This document shows, in pieces, positions 9,580-18,383 of a stretch of DNA of 64,000 nt. Position 1 is the stretch's first letter. Each line of letters starts with the position of its first letter. The notes under the pieces are model-generated. The model ran no database searches. It saw only the letters and a list, made by a program, of their open reading frames with translations, and was not told where the DNA came from. The stretch is from Paenibacillus urinalis (GTDB lineage: Bacteria; Bacillota; Bacilli; Paenibacillales; Paenibacillaceae): the NCBI RefSeq assembly GCF_028747985.1, contig NZ_CP118108.1, positions 2,299,501 through 2,363,500 of the forward strand. The letters run 5' to 3'. The translations under genes and the position numbers were made by a program.

Positions 9580-9620
9580 AAAAAAAGAGACATCCTTCTC
9601 TAATGAGAAAGATGTCTCTT
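9580..9620 (-). terminator. Terminator of the DUF3153-like lipoprotein gene
   Basis: The stem pairs 9605-9620 with 9585-9600 (one mismatch, TAAT loop) and is followed on the minus strand by a run of T. Confidence 0.85.
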
Positions 9621-9656
9621 AGAGACCTGACTAGGCATTTTCAGTGGCTATACGCA

Positions 9657-10373
9657 CTAGGAGGTCTTATTCTTTTTTCTTTTTCTGACGAGGATGACGA
9701 TGATAACGATAAGGAGGACAAGCAGACCAATGGAAACGATAAGAATATTTTGGATATTAGGGACATTAACAGTTATCTCCAGGTGGTTGTTCGATAATGG
9801 ATTAATGTTCCACGTCATTGTTTTGTTATCTTCACTCGTCTGGTCTGCATTGCTGGATTCCGGTTTAATCGGCAGCGTAAGCTTAAAATCCAGATCCACT
9901 TCTTTGAACACCAGATTGCGAACAAAGGAAGGGATGGAGTTAAGCGTATCTTTCCAATCATTGTCAGGAATGGCGCTCATCAGATCTGCATCAACGACGA
10001 TACGATGGGTTGTATAGAAGAATTTATTGTCCGTGTCATGAGTAAAAGTAACACTGTCCGGTAATTCCTGCTTCTGTTCTGCAGAGCTCATGTCAATCTG
10101 TTTTGAAGCCGTCAGCCCTTGCGTATCTTCTGTTGCCGCCGACTCCGTCTCAAATCCTTGCTCTATGAAGGTATCCTTCAACTTATTGATCAGCTCGGGC
10201 TGACCGATGATTTCCAGGTTTCGGTTGTTCATCTGAATATTAAATTTCACGTCGGCTGTACCGTCTGTATTTACCGTTACATGGGCCTCACCTTTGGCAC
10301 AAGCGGTAAGCAGCAGGATGATCGTCATGAGAAGAAGAGGTAAGGACATTTGTTTCAGCTTAGTATAAATCAT
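9657..10373 (-). CDS. Lipoprotein with C-terminal membrane anchor (DUF3153/LppM-like)
   Basis: The protein has 238 residues. A lipoprotein signal peptide ends in LLTAC (Cys near residue 24), an extracellular mainly beta domain with NTDGTADVKFNIQMN follows, then a single C-terminal transmembrane helix (about 208-230) and a basic tail RKRKKNKTS. The order of lipobox, DUF3153-type domain and C-terminal helix matches the LppM/DUF3153 group, whose function is not well defined. ATG 10373 (MIYTKLKQM) is preferred because GAAAGG lies 12 bases upstream and the signal peptide begins there; an open frame up to 10640 has no signal of its own. The gene stands alone and ends at its own terminator. Confidence 0.7.
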   Translation of the reverse strand: MIYTKLKQMSLPLLLMTIILLLTACAKGEAHVTVNTDGTADVKFNIQMNNRNLEIIGQPELINKLKDTFIEQGFETESAATEDTQGLTASKQIDMSSAEQKQELPDSVTFTHDTDNKFFYTTHRIVVDADLMSAIPDNDWKDTLNSIPSFVRNLVFKEVDLDFKLTLPIKPESSNADQTSEDNKTMTWNINPLSNNHLEITVNVPNIQNILIVSIGLLVLLIVIIVILVRKRKKNKTS

Positions 10374-10602
10374 GTATAATAACCGACCTTTCACTTCTAA
10401 AGATAGGGGCGTACCCAATGCTCCATTATTGTATAGGACAAGTATGACATTTATTCCATAAGAGTGACAAGTGCTTAAGCAATTGATGATCATAATCGTA
10501 GAGCTCCGTGCATAGGTATAGTATGGGAAACGTATAGATCTCCGATGGAAGCAGAGGAGGGAACGGGCTGAAGGAGCATTAAGATAGCGGAGGGGATTTG
10601 TC

Positions 10603-10677
10603 ATGAGTGCGGAATTGCTCATCCAGCTGCTTGTGCTCATCTTGATGATTATTCAGCTGAGTTCCAGTAAGCGTTAA
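10603..10677 (+). CDS. 24-residue hydrophobic micropeptide
   Basis: The reading frame starts MSAELLIQLLVL and ends SSSKR. Its middle is one continuous hydrophobic stretch (about residues 5-19), so it is a probable single-pass membrane peptide. A GGAGGGG ribosome binding site lies 6 bases before the ATG, and a stable hairpin follows the stop within 20 bases. It lies in the 391-base gap between the lipoprotein gene and uppP, which otherwise holds no gene. The layout resembles type I toxin or small stress peptides, but no antisense RNA promoter was recognised, so no function is assigned. Confidence 0.5.
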   Translation: MSAELLIQLLVLILMIIQLSSSKR

Positions 10678-10695
10678 GTCTGTCTCGTTAAAATA

Positions 10696-10742
10696 ACAGA
10701 AGAGGAGACCTGTATTGAATCTACAGGATCTCCTCTTCTGTT
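10696..10742. terminator. Hairpin between micropeptide and uppP
   Basis: The stem ACAGAAGAGGAGA..TCTCCTCTTCTGT has an inner CCTGTA/TACAGG pair. T-rich bases follow on both strands, more clearly on the minus strand, so it probably ends uppP transcripts and may serve the micropeptide too. Confidence 0.7.
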
Positions 10743-10764
10743 GTTTATAAATGATATGATTTCA

Positions 10765-11622
10765 CTACATTACAAATACGAAATAAATAACAGCTGCGAG
10801 AATGATACGATAGATCGCGAATGGCACCAGCTTCACACGGTTAATCAGCTTCAGGAAGAAGCGAATGGAGATGAGTGCAAATATAAATGCAGCTACAAAA
10901 CCAGCAATGAAATATGGCAATGCATCAAGCGTAAAGTACTCCCAGTTCTTCACAAGGGACAGGAAGCTTGCACCGAACATGACAGGCACCGCCATAATGA
11001 AGGTGAAATCGGAAGCAGCGCGATGGCTCATCCCTAGGAGTACACCACCGGAGATCGTCGAGCCAGATCTGGAGAACCCTGGCCACAAGGACAAGCATTG
11101 AATAAGTCCGATGGATAGAGCTTGCTTGTAGCTCATCTGATCTACAGTCTCTACTCTTGGTGTCTTCGGAGCGAAGAGATCAGCTGCAATCATAAAGAAT
11201 GCACCAATAACAAGCCCGATAAGTACGGTATTTACCGAGAATAGATGCTCATCGATATAATCCTCGAACAAGAGACCAAGCACACCTGCAGGAATTAAGC
11301 CAACAATGACTTGCATCAGCTTCAAACGATTCGTTCCCGAAGCAGGTATAGCAGCAGCTTTGTTCTTACTCCACAATCGGTCAAGCCCGAGCAGATTAAT
11401 AAATCGGTCTTTGAAGACGACAACAACGGCTAGGATCGAACCGAGCTGAATAACAACCTTAAATGTGTTTGCAACATATTGAGTCAAGAACTCCTTGGAG
11501 TTCAGCCACATATCATCCACGATGATCATATGACCTGTTGAGGATACCGGAGCAAATTCCGTTAAGCCCTCCACGATCCCTAGAATGATCGATTTAAGTA
11601 GATTAATAAAATCAAATTCCAT
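10765..11622 (-). CDS. uppP: Undecaprenyl-diphosphatase UppP (BacA family)
   Basis: This integral membrane enzyme dephosphorylates undecaprenyl pyrophosphate to the lipid carrier used for peptidoglycan and other envelope polymers; extra copies give bacitracin tolerance. Its 285 residues match the family length. Both catalytic motifs are present: EGLTEFAPVSSTGH at residues 18-31 and PGFSRSGSTI near 182. About eight membrane helices are visible. The gene lies 44 bases downstream of a DedA-family gene on the same strand. DedA proteins such as B. subtilis UptA translocate undecaprenyl phosphate, so the two may form a carrier-recycling unit. A BceAB-type module follows directly upstream, which fits a cell-wall antibiotic defence neighbourhood. 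Confidence 0.95.
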   Translation of the reverse strand: MEFDFINLLKSIILGIVEGLTEFAPVSSTGHMIIVDDMWLNSKEFLTQYVANTFKVVIQLGSILAVVVVFKDRFINLLGLDRLWSKNKAAAIPASGTNRLKLMQVIVGLIPAGVLGLLFEDYIDEHLFSVNTVLIGLVIGAFFMIAADLFAPKTPRVETVDQMSYKQALSIGLIQCLSLWPGFSRSGSTISGGVLLGMSHRAASDFTFIMAVPVMFGASFLSLVKNWEYFTLDALPYFIAGFVAAFIFALISIRFFLKLINRVKLVPFAIYRIILAAVIYFVFVM

Positions 11623-11666
11623 GAATTACTCACTTCTCCTTTTACATCTGGTAACAGCTTAACATT

Positions 11667-12281
11667 TTATTTAGCACGTTTTTTGTTGCGGCGGAAGAAC
11701 CAGATCAAAAAGGCGATACCAACCACAGCAATAACCGCGTACGCAATATTGGAGTACACATCCATAAATTCAGTTATCGAGTGCCAATTCTCACCGAGAG
11801 CCGCACCGACCATTACGAGAATGGTATTCCAGATGACCGTACCTATCGTGGTGAACAATAGAAATAGTCCAAATTTCATGTTGGACATACCGGCAGGGAT
11901 TGAAATCAGGCTTCGGATCAACGGAATCATACGGCAGAAGAGAACAGTCCAGTATCCGTATTTATCAAACCAAGCATCAGCCTTGCGGATGTCTTCTTTT
12001 TTGACGCGGAGGATATGGCCCCAGCGGTCAATGATCTTCTCCAGACGTTCAACATCGAGAAGCAGACCGATTCCATATAGAATGATGGCACCGGCAACAG
12101 AACCGATGGTAGCTGCAATGATGACTCCCGGAACGGTAAGGTCCGAATAAGTGGTCATGAATCCGCCAAAAGGAAGTACGATTTCCGAAGGAATTGGTGG
12201 AAATACATTTTCAAGGGCGATAATTAGAGCAATGCCGATATAGCCAAACTGCTCCATAAAATCAGTAATCCAGTTTTGCAA
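11667..12281 (-). CDS. DedA family membrane protein (candidate undecaprenyl-phosphate translocase)
   Basis: The protein has 204 residues with four to five membrane helices. It has the DedA acidic motif ENVFPPIPSE (about 24-33) and the arginine motif FCRMIPLIRSLISIPAG (about 115-131), which are needed for proton-coupled lipid translocation in this family. The C-terminus is basic (RRNKKRAK). The start is a TTG at 12281 with AGGAGG 6-7 bases upstream; no better ATG lies nearby. Adjacency to uppP suggests undecaprenyl-phosphate recycling, which is inference; DedA members can move other phospholipids. A second DedA paralogue occurs at 20939-21568. Confidence 0.88.
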   Translation of the reverse strand: MQNWITDFMEQFGYIGIALIIALENVFPPIPSEIVLPFGGFMTTYSDLTVPGVIIAATIGSVAGAIILYGIGLLLDVERLEKIIDRWGHILRVKKEDIRKADAWFDKYGYWTVLFCRMIPLIRSLISIPAGMSNMKFGLFLLFTTIGTVIWNTILVMVGAALGENWHSITEFMDVYSNIAYAVIAVVGIAFLIWFFRRNKKRAK

Positions 12282-12331
12282 GATATACCTCCTGTAAATC
12301 CTATGAATTTTCTAGTCTTATTCCTCATTCA

Positions 12332-14275
12332 TTAGAGGAGCGTTTTCTTTAAGTTTCTTAAATAATGAAACCTAATAAAGAAAAAGTATAACACCTGAGC
12401 AAGCATAAAGCTAAAAAGCACAACTCCCATTTTAGTAGCAATGGACAAGTAGAACAAGCTCTGCAATGCAATGAATGCAAAAATGCTGTGAATGACCGCT
12501 ACGAAAGTCGGTAAGAAGAACATCGTTGCCAGCTGCCAGGTTACCATTCGTTTGAATTCTTTGTCAGTTAAGCCCAGCTTCATTAATGTCAGGTATTGCT
12601 TCCGATCTCGATCCAGATCGGCATACAGCCTGAAGTACAGGAAGCTGCCAGCAGCGATGAAGAACACGGCAGCAAGGAGCATGGCAATAAACAGCAGGAT
12701 ACGGTACATGCTCTCTCTCAAGATATACAAGGTTCCACTGACCGAGATAGAGTAGGACTTGTGAGCATCGTAACGAGTACGGCCATGATCAGCCAAATCA
12801 CTAGCAACAAAGGCCGTTTGAGTAAAATCGTCCAAATAAAAGCCGGTATAGACGTCCTGTCTCGCAGGCTGCTTGATCTGTTGATATAGCGCGTCATGTA
12901 TAATAACGGCCTCAAAGCTCTCGTCAAAGTCATCGAGCAAATTATCGGGAATAATGACATGATCCGTGAATCCGATCTCCGTAATGGCGATCTGAGGCTC
13001 ATTCAGCATGTATTCTCTTTTGTTCCAATGTCTTGTCTTGCTGCGGTCATTCTGTGAGCTGATCATGAGGATCGCCTCATTGTAGCCCGGTCCTTGCTCG
13101 GTCAACGTAAATCCGGCCTGCAGTACCGCCTGCTTGTAATCTGCGTATGAAATGACAGGAAGTTCATTTCTCGCGATCTCAACATGCTCAGAGCTCGGCT
13201 GTACAGAAGCATATTTGATCTTGATTTGATCCTCCGTATAGTCGAGCTTTCGCTCGCTCAGCTCTGCTCTGATTTCTGACAGATGCTCCTCACGATAAGG
13301 ATTTCCGGTCTTGGATACATATCCGACAGCAGCAGGATAATCCTCTTCAAACAGTCCGGACACGACATTAATAGAAGCAAATACACCAAGCGAGCAGAAG
13401 GAGATCGTTGATAACATGGTCACTGCAAAAAACATACGGGATTGTTCCTTCAACCGGGAAGACAGCCCGATCAAGGTCAGTAAATGTCTGCCATTCATTC
13501 TTCTGCCGCGTGTTTTCCGGAAATACTGAAGACAGTACACCCCAAGGTGCGAGTATAGCAGATAAGTCCCCGCCGTCGTGATCACTACGACAGGTACAAC
13601 TCTGTCATAGATCGTAAACGTATCCGCTGTAACTGCGAATATGTACCCAATCGTCAGCAATACGAGTGACAGAGCCGATAGAACAGGAGAGGCGTTGGGT
13701 GCCTTTTCCCTCCTGGGCATTGCTTGGAATAACTCGATCAGCTTGCTTGTCCTTACCATTCTAGATGTGTATGCCGATATGAGTAGAAATAGCAGCACAA
13801 ATGCCCCGATCGTGAGCAGCAAGGAAGACGGCGACAGATAAAATGGCAGTGATGCAATCTCAAGCGCTTTGGCACTGGCCATAAAGAACAGCTTGGCAAA
13901 CAATGTTCCTGCAAACGTTCCAAAGATAATGGATAGCAATCCAATAATCATGTTCTCAAGGAATATCATCTTGCCAAGCTGGGCCAGCGTCATGCCGTGC
14001 AGCATAAAGATGCCGAATTCCTTTTTTCTCGAGGTGAGAAAAGAGCTTACGGAATACAGCACAAACAAGAAGGAGAATACAAAAATCATGCATTCTGCGA
14101 CTACAAATGCTTGAACAGCCGTTTCCGAGCTTAGCCCGTTTCTGATATCCGGATGAAAAATGAGCAAGGCATTTACAAAAAAAATCATGACGGAAAACGC
14201 ACTGCATAAAAAATAAGCTGCATACGTTCTGATGCCCCGGATGACGTTCCTCAAGGCCAGCTGTCTTACCGTCAT
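12332..14275 (-). CDS. BceB-type ABC transporter permease
   Basis: This is the FtsX-like permease of a peptide-antibiotic detoxification system, 647 residues, about ten membrane helices. The layout is diagnostic: seven helices in residues 1-305, a large extracellular domain of about 200 residues (about 310-515), then three C-terminal helices. The extracellular domain contacts lipid II-cycle antibiotics such as bacitracin, and the permease also signals to its partner kinase. The ATG overlaps the stop of the ATPase gene by four bases (ATGA), so translation is coupled. Substrate is not predictable from sequence. Confidence 0.92.
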   Translation of the reverse strand: MTVRQLALRNVIRGIRTYAAYFLCSAFSVMIFFVNALLIFHPDIRNGLSSETAVQAFVVAECMIFVFSFLFVLYSVSSFLTSRKKEFGIFMLHGMTLAQLGKMIFLENMIIGLLSIIFGTFAGTLFAKLFFMASAKALEIASLPFYLSPSSLLLTIGAFVLLFLLISAYTSRMVRTSKLIELFQAMPRREKAPNASPVLSALSLVLLTIGYIFAVTADTFTIYDRVVPVVVITTAGTYLLYSHLGVYCLQYFRKTRGRRMNGRHLLTLIGLSSRLKEQSRMFFAVTMLSTISFCSLGVFASINVVSGLFEEDYPAAVGYVSKTGNPYREEHLSEIRAELSERKLDYTEDQIKIKYASVQPSSEHVEIARNELPVISYADYKQAVLQAGFTLTEQGPGYNEAILMISSQNDRSKTRHWNKREYMLNEPQIAITEIGFTDHVIIPDNLLDDFDESFEAVIIHDALYQQIKQPARQDVYTGFYLDDFTQTAFVASDLADHGRTRYDAHKSYSISVSGTLYILRESMYRILLFIAMLLAAVFFIAAGSFLYFRLYADLDRDRKQYLTLMKLGLTDKEFKRMVTWQLATMFFLPTFVAVIHSIFAFIALQSLFYLSIATKMGVVLFSFMLAQVLYFFFIRFHYLRNLKKTLL

Positions 14276-15027
14276 GGGCGGTCTCCACCGAGCAGTGCCA
14301 GCATATCCATAATCTTTTGGAAGAAAGCCTGCCGGTTGTCTCCTCTGTAAATCTCGTTATACAGCTTCCCGTCCTTAATAAAAATGACACGCTCGCAGTA
14401 GCTTGCAGCATATGCATCATGCGTCACCATGAGCAGTGTCGCCTGCTCTTGTTCATGCAGCATCTTCAGCAGATTCATTACATCTCTGCCCGATTTCGAA
14501 TCCAGATTTCCAGTGGGCTCATCGGCAAGCACGACGGCAGGCTCATGAATAATGGCTCTTCCAATCGCTGTCTTCTGCTTCTGACCTCCTGAGATTTCGT
14601 AGATCATTCGATTTCGTATAGACTCAATGCCAAGTCTAGACAGCACATGGCTGAGTCTTCTGTGCATTTCGTCCTGCGGCACATGGTCAAATGTCAGTGG
14701 AAGCAATATATTTTCTTCTACAGTGAGTGATTCTAAGAGGTTAAAGTCCTGGAATACGAAGCCAAGTCTGCGTCTGCGAAACAGCGCCATTTCCTCGGCT
14801 GTCATTTGATATGCATTGTGACCGCTGATCCGAATTTCTCCGGAAGAGGGAGGATCGATCGTCGCTATCGCATTCAGCAGCGTCGTTTTGCCGCTGCCGG
14901 ATGGTCCCATAATGCCAACGAACTCTCCGTCTCTTACTTGAAACCGAACATTGTCCAGCGCTTTATCATGTGAGTAACCGTCATATATTTTGGACACGTT
15001 CTGTACTTCCAACAGCGGCACGGTCAC
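14272..15027 (-). CDS. BceA-type ABC transporter ATPase
   Basis: This cytoplasmic ATPase of the MacB/BceA class powers the adjacent permease. It has Walker A GPSGSGKTT (near residue 43), Q-loop FQDFNLLESLTV, signature SGGQKQK (near 145), and Walker B VVLADEPTGNLDS. Length is normal (about 250). The start is a GTG; that at 15027 is favoured because the first GTG of the frame (15033) lies inside the AGAGAGGTGACT ribosome binding site. It is the first gene of the transporter transcript, preceded by a BceR-type operator and a -10 element. Confidence 0.92.
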   Translation of the reverse strand: MTVPLLEVQNVSKIYDGYSHDKALDNVRFQVRDGEFVGIMGPSGSGKTTLLNAIATIDPPSSGEIRISGHNAYQMTAEEMALFRRRRLGFVFQDFNLLESLTVEENILLPLTFDHVPQDEMHRRLSHVLSRLGIESIRNRMIYEISGGQKQKTAIGRAIIHEPAVVLADEPTGNLDSKSGRDVMNLLKMLHEQEQATLLMVTHDAYAASYCERVIFIKDGKLYNEIYRGDNRQAFFQKIMDMLALLGGDRP

Positions 15028-15059
15028 AGTCACCTCTCTTTCTTTATTTCGTTGTACTC

Positions 15060-15124
15060 ATTATAATGAACCGTCCCAAGTGATGGCTAGTATGCAGGCT
15101 TACAGTTAGCTTACAGATTTGTAA
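15060..15124 (-). promoter_or_regulatory. BceR-type operator and -10 of the bceAB-like operon
   Basis: TTACA-GATT-TGTAA at 15111-15124 fits the published BceR-like consensus TNACA-N4-TGTAA exactly. A second TTACAG half-site lies just to its left at 15100-15105. On the minus strand TATAAT at 15065-15060 serves as -10, with no good -35 at 17 bases, as expected for an activator-dependent promoter. The site lies upstream of the transporter, within the gap between the kinase and ATPase genes. Confidence 0.8.
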
Positions 15125-15221
15125 GACAATCAAAATCATGTTGATCTATATACCTTTGATTGAAGCAGCTAAAGGTACTATGAAATAGATTCAATCGCCC
15201 ATAGCATGGCTTGAGCATCCA

Positions 15222-16205
15222 CTAAAATAGCAATTGAATCGTTGTTCCATGGTGCTGTTCGGAGGTTATAGTGATGGAATGACCAAGTCTGTCGGCTACT
15301 TCCTTAACCAGATAGAGCCCCATCCCAGTAGATTCCTGGACAGTTCTTCCATTCTCTCCTGTGAAGAAAGGATCGAACACACGGGTTAGATCGCCTGACG
15401 GAATGCCGATTCCCTCGTCTTCCACGGACAGGATAATCTGATCTTCCTGCATATATCCGCGGAACCAGATCTTCTTGTTCCTGCCTCCCGAATACTTCAC
15501 GGCATTGGTCAACAGCTGGGTAACGATAAACTTCAGCCATTTTTCATCAGAGATCACTTGAAGCTGAGGGTCAATCTCCATATAAGGAAAGACATGATTA
15601 CGAATAAATAAGCGTTTTTGCTCTGAAGTAACAGATCTGACCAAGGTATTTAATGACACGGATTCAATATATAAATCATGCTCGAATGAATCAAGTCTTG
15701 CCGCATACAGCACCATATCAAGACCCTTGCGCATCCGGTCAAGCTCATCACCCATCGCAGCGGACTCTTCATCATCACGTCCTTGATTCATCAGGTGGAG
15801 CACGGACAGCGGGGTCTTCATCTGATGCACCCACTGATGAATAAAGTGGATATGCTGATCAAGCTGCTCCTTAACGCCAAGAAGACGAGTTTGATACACA
15901 CGATTATGGCTCAGCATAAGCTGCTGTAAGCTCTCAGCCAAGGGAGCGTGTTCTGAAGTGTAAGTGATCTCTTCAACCGAGGTTACGGGCTCGGATAGCC
16001 TCATGTAAAACCGACGGTGTGTTAAGTATCGGTATGTCAGATAAGAAGCAAACAATGCACCGCTGAGTAGAGCTGCATACAGCGCGATGGACCAGTCCTT
16101 GAAGCCGCCAAGCCAATATACAAACGTGATGACAGCCAGTTGAATGCAATAAATAAAGATAAGAGGAGTTTGTTCCCGCAAAAACAGTTTAAACTCCTGC
16201 TTCAT
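15222..16205 (-). CDS. BceS-type intramembrane-sensing histidine kinase
   Basis: The protein has 327 residues with two closely spaced N-terminal helices (about 13-34 and 41-58) and almost no extracellular loop, the hallmark of BceS-like kinases that sense transporter activity rather than the drug itself. The phospho-acceptor is His127 in HQWVHQMKTPLS. An N-box (LLTNAVKYSGG, about 233-243), G1 DEGIGIPSGDL, F-box FDPFFTGENGR and G2 TGMGLYLVKEVADRLGH complete the ATPase domain. Its ATG overlaps the stop of the response-regulator gene by four bases. Confidence 0.93.
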   Translation of the reverse strand: MKQEFKLFLREQTPLIFIYCIQLAVITFVYWLGGFKDWSIALYAALLSGALFASYLTYRYLTHRRFYMRLSEPVTSVEEITYTSEHAPLAESLQQLMLSHNRVYQTRLLGVKEQLDQHIHFIHQWVHQMKTPLSVLHLMNQGRDDEESAAMGDELDRMRKGLDMVLYAARLDSFEHDLYIESVSLNTLVRSVTSEQKRLFIRNHVFPYMEIDPQLQVISDEKWLKFIVTQLLTNAVKYSGGRNKKIWFRGYMQEDQIILSVEDEGIGIPSGDLTRVFDPFFTGENGRTVQESTGMGLYLVKEVADRLGHSITITSEQHHGTTIQLLF

Positions 16206-16909
16206 GCTTTAGACTCCACTTGAAGCTCCGGATGAAGACGATAGCCTATTCCTCGTATCGTCTCAAGGACACCCGGCAATCCAAGTCCGGCAAGCTTCTT
16301 GCGAACACGTGTTATGTATACATTCAGTGTGTTGTCATCTACATAGGAATGCTCATCCCAGATCTTCTCCAATAGTCGGTCGCGGCTGACAACCTGCCCA
16401 GGCTTGCTCATGAATTCATCCATCATTTTGGCTTCGGTATGACTAATCTCAAGCTTCTGATCCATATAAAATAAGGCAAGTCGTTCCATATCAAGAGTAA
16501 GACCAGCAAGTGTAACGGTCCGGTCATTGGAAGGAGCAGCGTACGAGCCGAAGGCTCTTCTCAGATGACTGTTCAGCTTCGCAATGACGATATCATAATC
16601 AAAGGGCTTGGTGAGATAATCATCCGCTCCATTTTCGAGTGCCATCACTTGATCCATCTTACTGTCTCTTGCGGAGATGAACACGATGGGACAGGTTGAA
16701 ATACCGCGGATTTGTCTGCACCAGTAGTAGCCGTCATAGCTCGGAAGATTGACATCCAGCAGTACCAGATGGGGCTGGTAGTCTTCGAATTCCCTAAGTA
16801 CGAAATCAAACTGCTGTACGGCGTAGGTTTCAAATCCGAATTTATGTAAGTGTTCAACAAGCAGTGATACCAGAGACCGGTCGTCCTCAACGATCATTAT
16901 TTTAAACAT
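16202..16909 (-). CDS. BceR-type response regulator (OmpR family)
   Basis: The protein has 235 residues. The receiver domain has phospho-acceptor Asp52 in LLDVNLPSYDGYYWC and acidic pocket VEDD; a winged-helix DNA-binding domain (about 130-230) ends in VRKKLAGLGLPGVLETIRGIGY. It is the first gene of the regulator-kinase operon and is expected to bind the TTACA-N4-TGTAA site before the transporter. ATG 16909 is chosen because AAGGAG lies 6 bases upstream; a longer open frame to 16948 has no ribosome binding site. Confidence 0.93.
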   Translation of the reverse strand: MFKIMIVEDDRSLVSLLVEHLHKFGFETYAVQQFDFVLREFEDYQPHLVLLDVNLPSYDGYYWCRQIRGISTCPIVFISARDSKMDQVMALENGADDYLTKPFDYDIVIAKLNSHLRRAFGSYAAPSNDRTVTLAGLTLDMERLALFYMDQKLEISHTEAKMMDEFMSKPGQVVSRDRLLEKIWDEHSYVDDNTLNVYITRVRKKLAGLGLPGVLETIRGIGYRLHPELQVESKA

Positions 16910-16984
16910 TTCTATTCTCCTTCGTGGAATATGTAATGATTGTACCAAATTTATTGGTTTGATAAAAAGAAGCAGTAATTTGAG

Positions 16985-17013
16985 TTGACAAGTGAGAGAA
17001 AGAGAGGTATATT
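16985..17013 (+). promoter_or_regulatory. Sigma-A promoter of zagA
   Basis: TTGACA at 16985-16990, a 17-base spacer and TATATT at 17008-17013 form a near-consensus promoter. The Zur box begins 12 bases after the -10. Confidence 0.85.
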
Positions 17014-17025
17014 CACTTTTGTTAA

Positions 17026-17040
17026 TCGTAATAATTACTA
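17026..17040 (+). promoter_or_regulatory. Zur box (zinc repression)
   Basis: TCGTAATAATTACTA differs at one position from the B. subtilis Zur 7-1-7 consensus TCGTAATNATTACGA. It covers the expected transcription start of zagA, so zinc-loaded Zur should block the promoter. Confidence 0.85.
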
Positions 17041-17067
17041 ATAAGAAAACAGCAGGGGGATTTATCT

Positions 17068-18261
17068 TTGAAAGAACAAATACCAGTTACCGTACTTAGT
17101 GGATATTTAGGGTCAGGGAAAACGACCATGCTGAATTATGTATTGAACAATCGTGAGGGCTTGAAGGTTGCAGTCATCGTGAATGATATGAGTGAGATCA
17201 ACATCGATGCAGCTTTGATTAAAGGCGGAGCAGATCTGTCGAGGACAGAAGAGCAGCTGGTAGAATTATCTAATGGCTGTATATGCTGTACATTACGTGA
17301 GGATCTGATGCATGAGATCAAGCGCTTATCGGAAGAGAAGCGGTTTGATTACATTCTGATTGAGTCTACAGGGATCTCGGAACCCATGCCGGTAGCACAG
17401 ACCTTCTATTATGCTGACGATGCTTCAGGTATTGATCTAACGTCTTATGCAAAACTGGATTGTATGGTCACCGTAGTTGATGCCAATCGGTTCTGGCATG
17501 ATTACTCTTCCGGAGAGAGTCTGCTAGACCGAAACCAGGGAACGGGAGAAGAGGATACACGAGATGTCGTAGATCTGCTCATCGACCAGATTGAAATGTG
17601 CAATGTGCTTGTATTGAACAAGTGCGATCTTGTCCACGAGCAAGAGCTTATTCGAATAGAGCGTATTCTGCGCAAACTGCAGCCAGAGGCACATTTTATT
17701 CGGACTATTCAGGGACAGATCGATCCGAAGGAAATTTTAAATACAGGTCGGTTTGATTTTGAGAAGGCGAGTCTGTCTCCCGGCTGGATTAAAGAGCTGC
17801 AGAAGGAGACACATACACCAGAAACAGATGAATACGGCATAAGTTCTTTTGTTTATCGACGCAGAAGACCCTTTCACCCCGAGCGCCTCGCGGAATTTAT
17901 GGGAACCTGGCCGGAGGAGGTTGTCCGGGCTAAAGGACTTGCCTGGATTGCAGCACAGGAGGATATGGCGGCAAGTATTAGTCAAGCGGGACCTTCTATT
18001 CAATTTGGTCCAGCCGGATACTGGGTGGCAGCATTGCCGGAGCAGGAGCGGGACGAGCTCTTAGCCGAGGAACCGGAGCTCCGAAGTAAATGGGATGACG
18101 AATTCGGAGATCGTATGAATGAGATCGTAATGATCGGAATTGAGATGGATCAGTCGATGCTTGAGGCTGAATTGGACGAATGTCTGCTCACCGATGCGGA
18201 GATGACGATGGACTGGTCTCAGCTGTCAAATCCTTTACCATGGGTGCAGACACAAGCTTAA
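17068..18261 (+). CDS. zagA: Zur-regulated zinc metallochaperone GTPase ZagA (YciC)
   Basis: This COG0523/CobW-family GTPase delivers zinc to key enzymes under zinc starvation. Its 397 residues align closely with B. subtilis YciC/ZagA over the full length. It shows a P-loop GYLGSGKTT (12-20), the metal-binding GCICC motif (70-74), Walker B-like ESTGISEP and the GTP specificity motif NKCD. The C-terminal domain contains GISSFVYRRRRPFHPERL. The start is TTG with an AGGGGG ribosome binding site 8 bases away. A near-perfect Zur box overlaps its transcription start, which independently supports the zinc role. Confidence 0.93.
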   Translation: MKEQIPVTVLSGYLGSGKTTMLNYVLNNREGLKVAVIVNDMSEINIDAALIKGGADLSRTEEQLVELSNGCICCTLREDLMHEIKRLSEEKRFDYILIESTGISEPMPVAQTFYYADDASGIDLTSYAKLDCMVTVVDANRFWHDYSSGESLLDRNQGTGEEDTRDVVDLLIDQIEMCNVLVLNKCDLVHEQELIRIERILRKLQPEAHFIRTIQGQIDPKEILNTGRFDFEKASLSPGWIKELQKETHTPETDEYGISSFVYRRRRPFHPERLAEFMGTWPEEVVRAKGLAWIAAQEDMAASISQAGPSIQFGPAGYWVAALPEQERDELLAEEPELRSKWDDEFGDRMNEIVMIGIEMDQSMLEAELDECLLTDAEMTMDWSQLSNPLPWVQTQA

Positions 18262-18383
18262 GAAGCAATAAATGAAATTTAGGAATGTTAGATAGTGAAC
18301 GATCTCTTACGATCGTTGGATTTAAACCAAGAGCTGCTATATAGTAATAATAAATATATATGAAGAAGTGTGGTGGCTTCATT

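Noticed and set aside
18298..18318. Hairpin AACGATC/GATCGTT after zagA as a terminator
   Set aside because: The stem is only 7 bp and no T run follows on either side.
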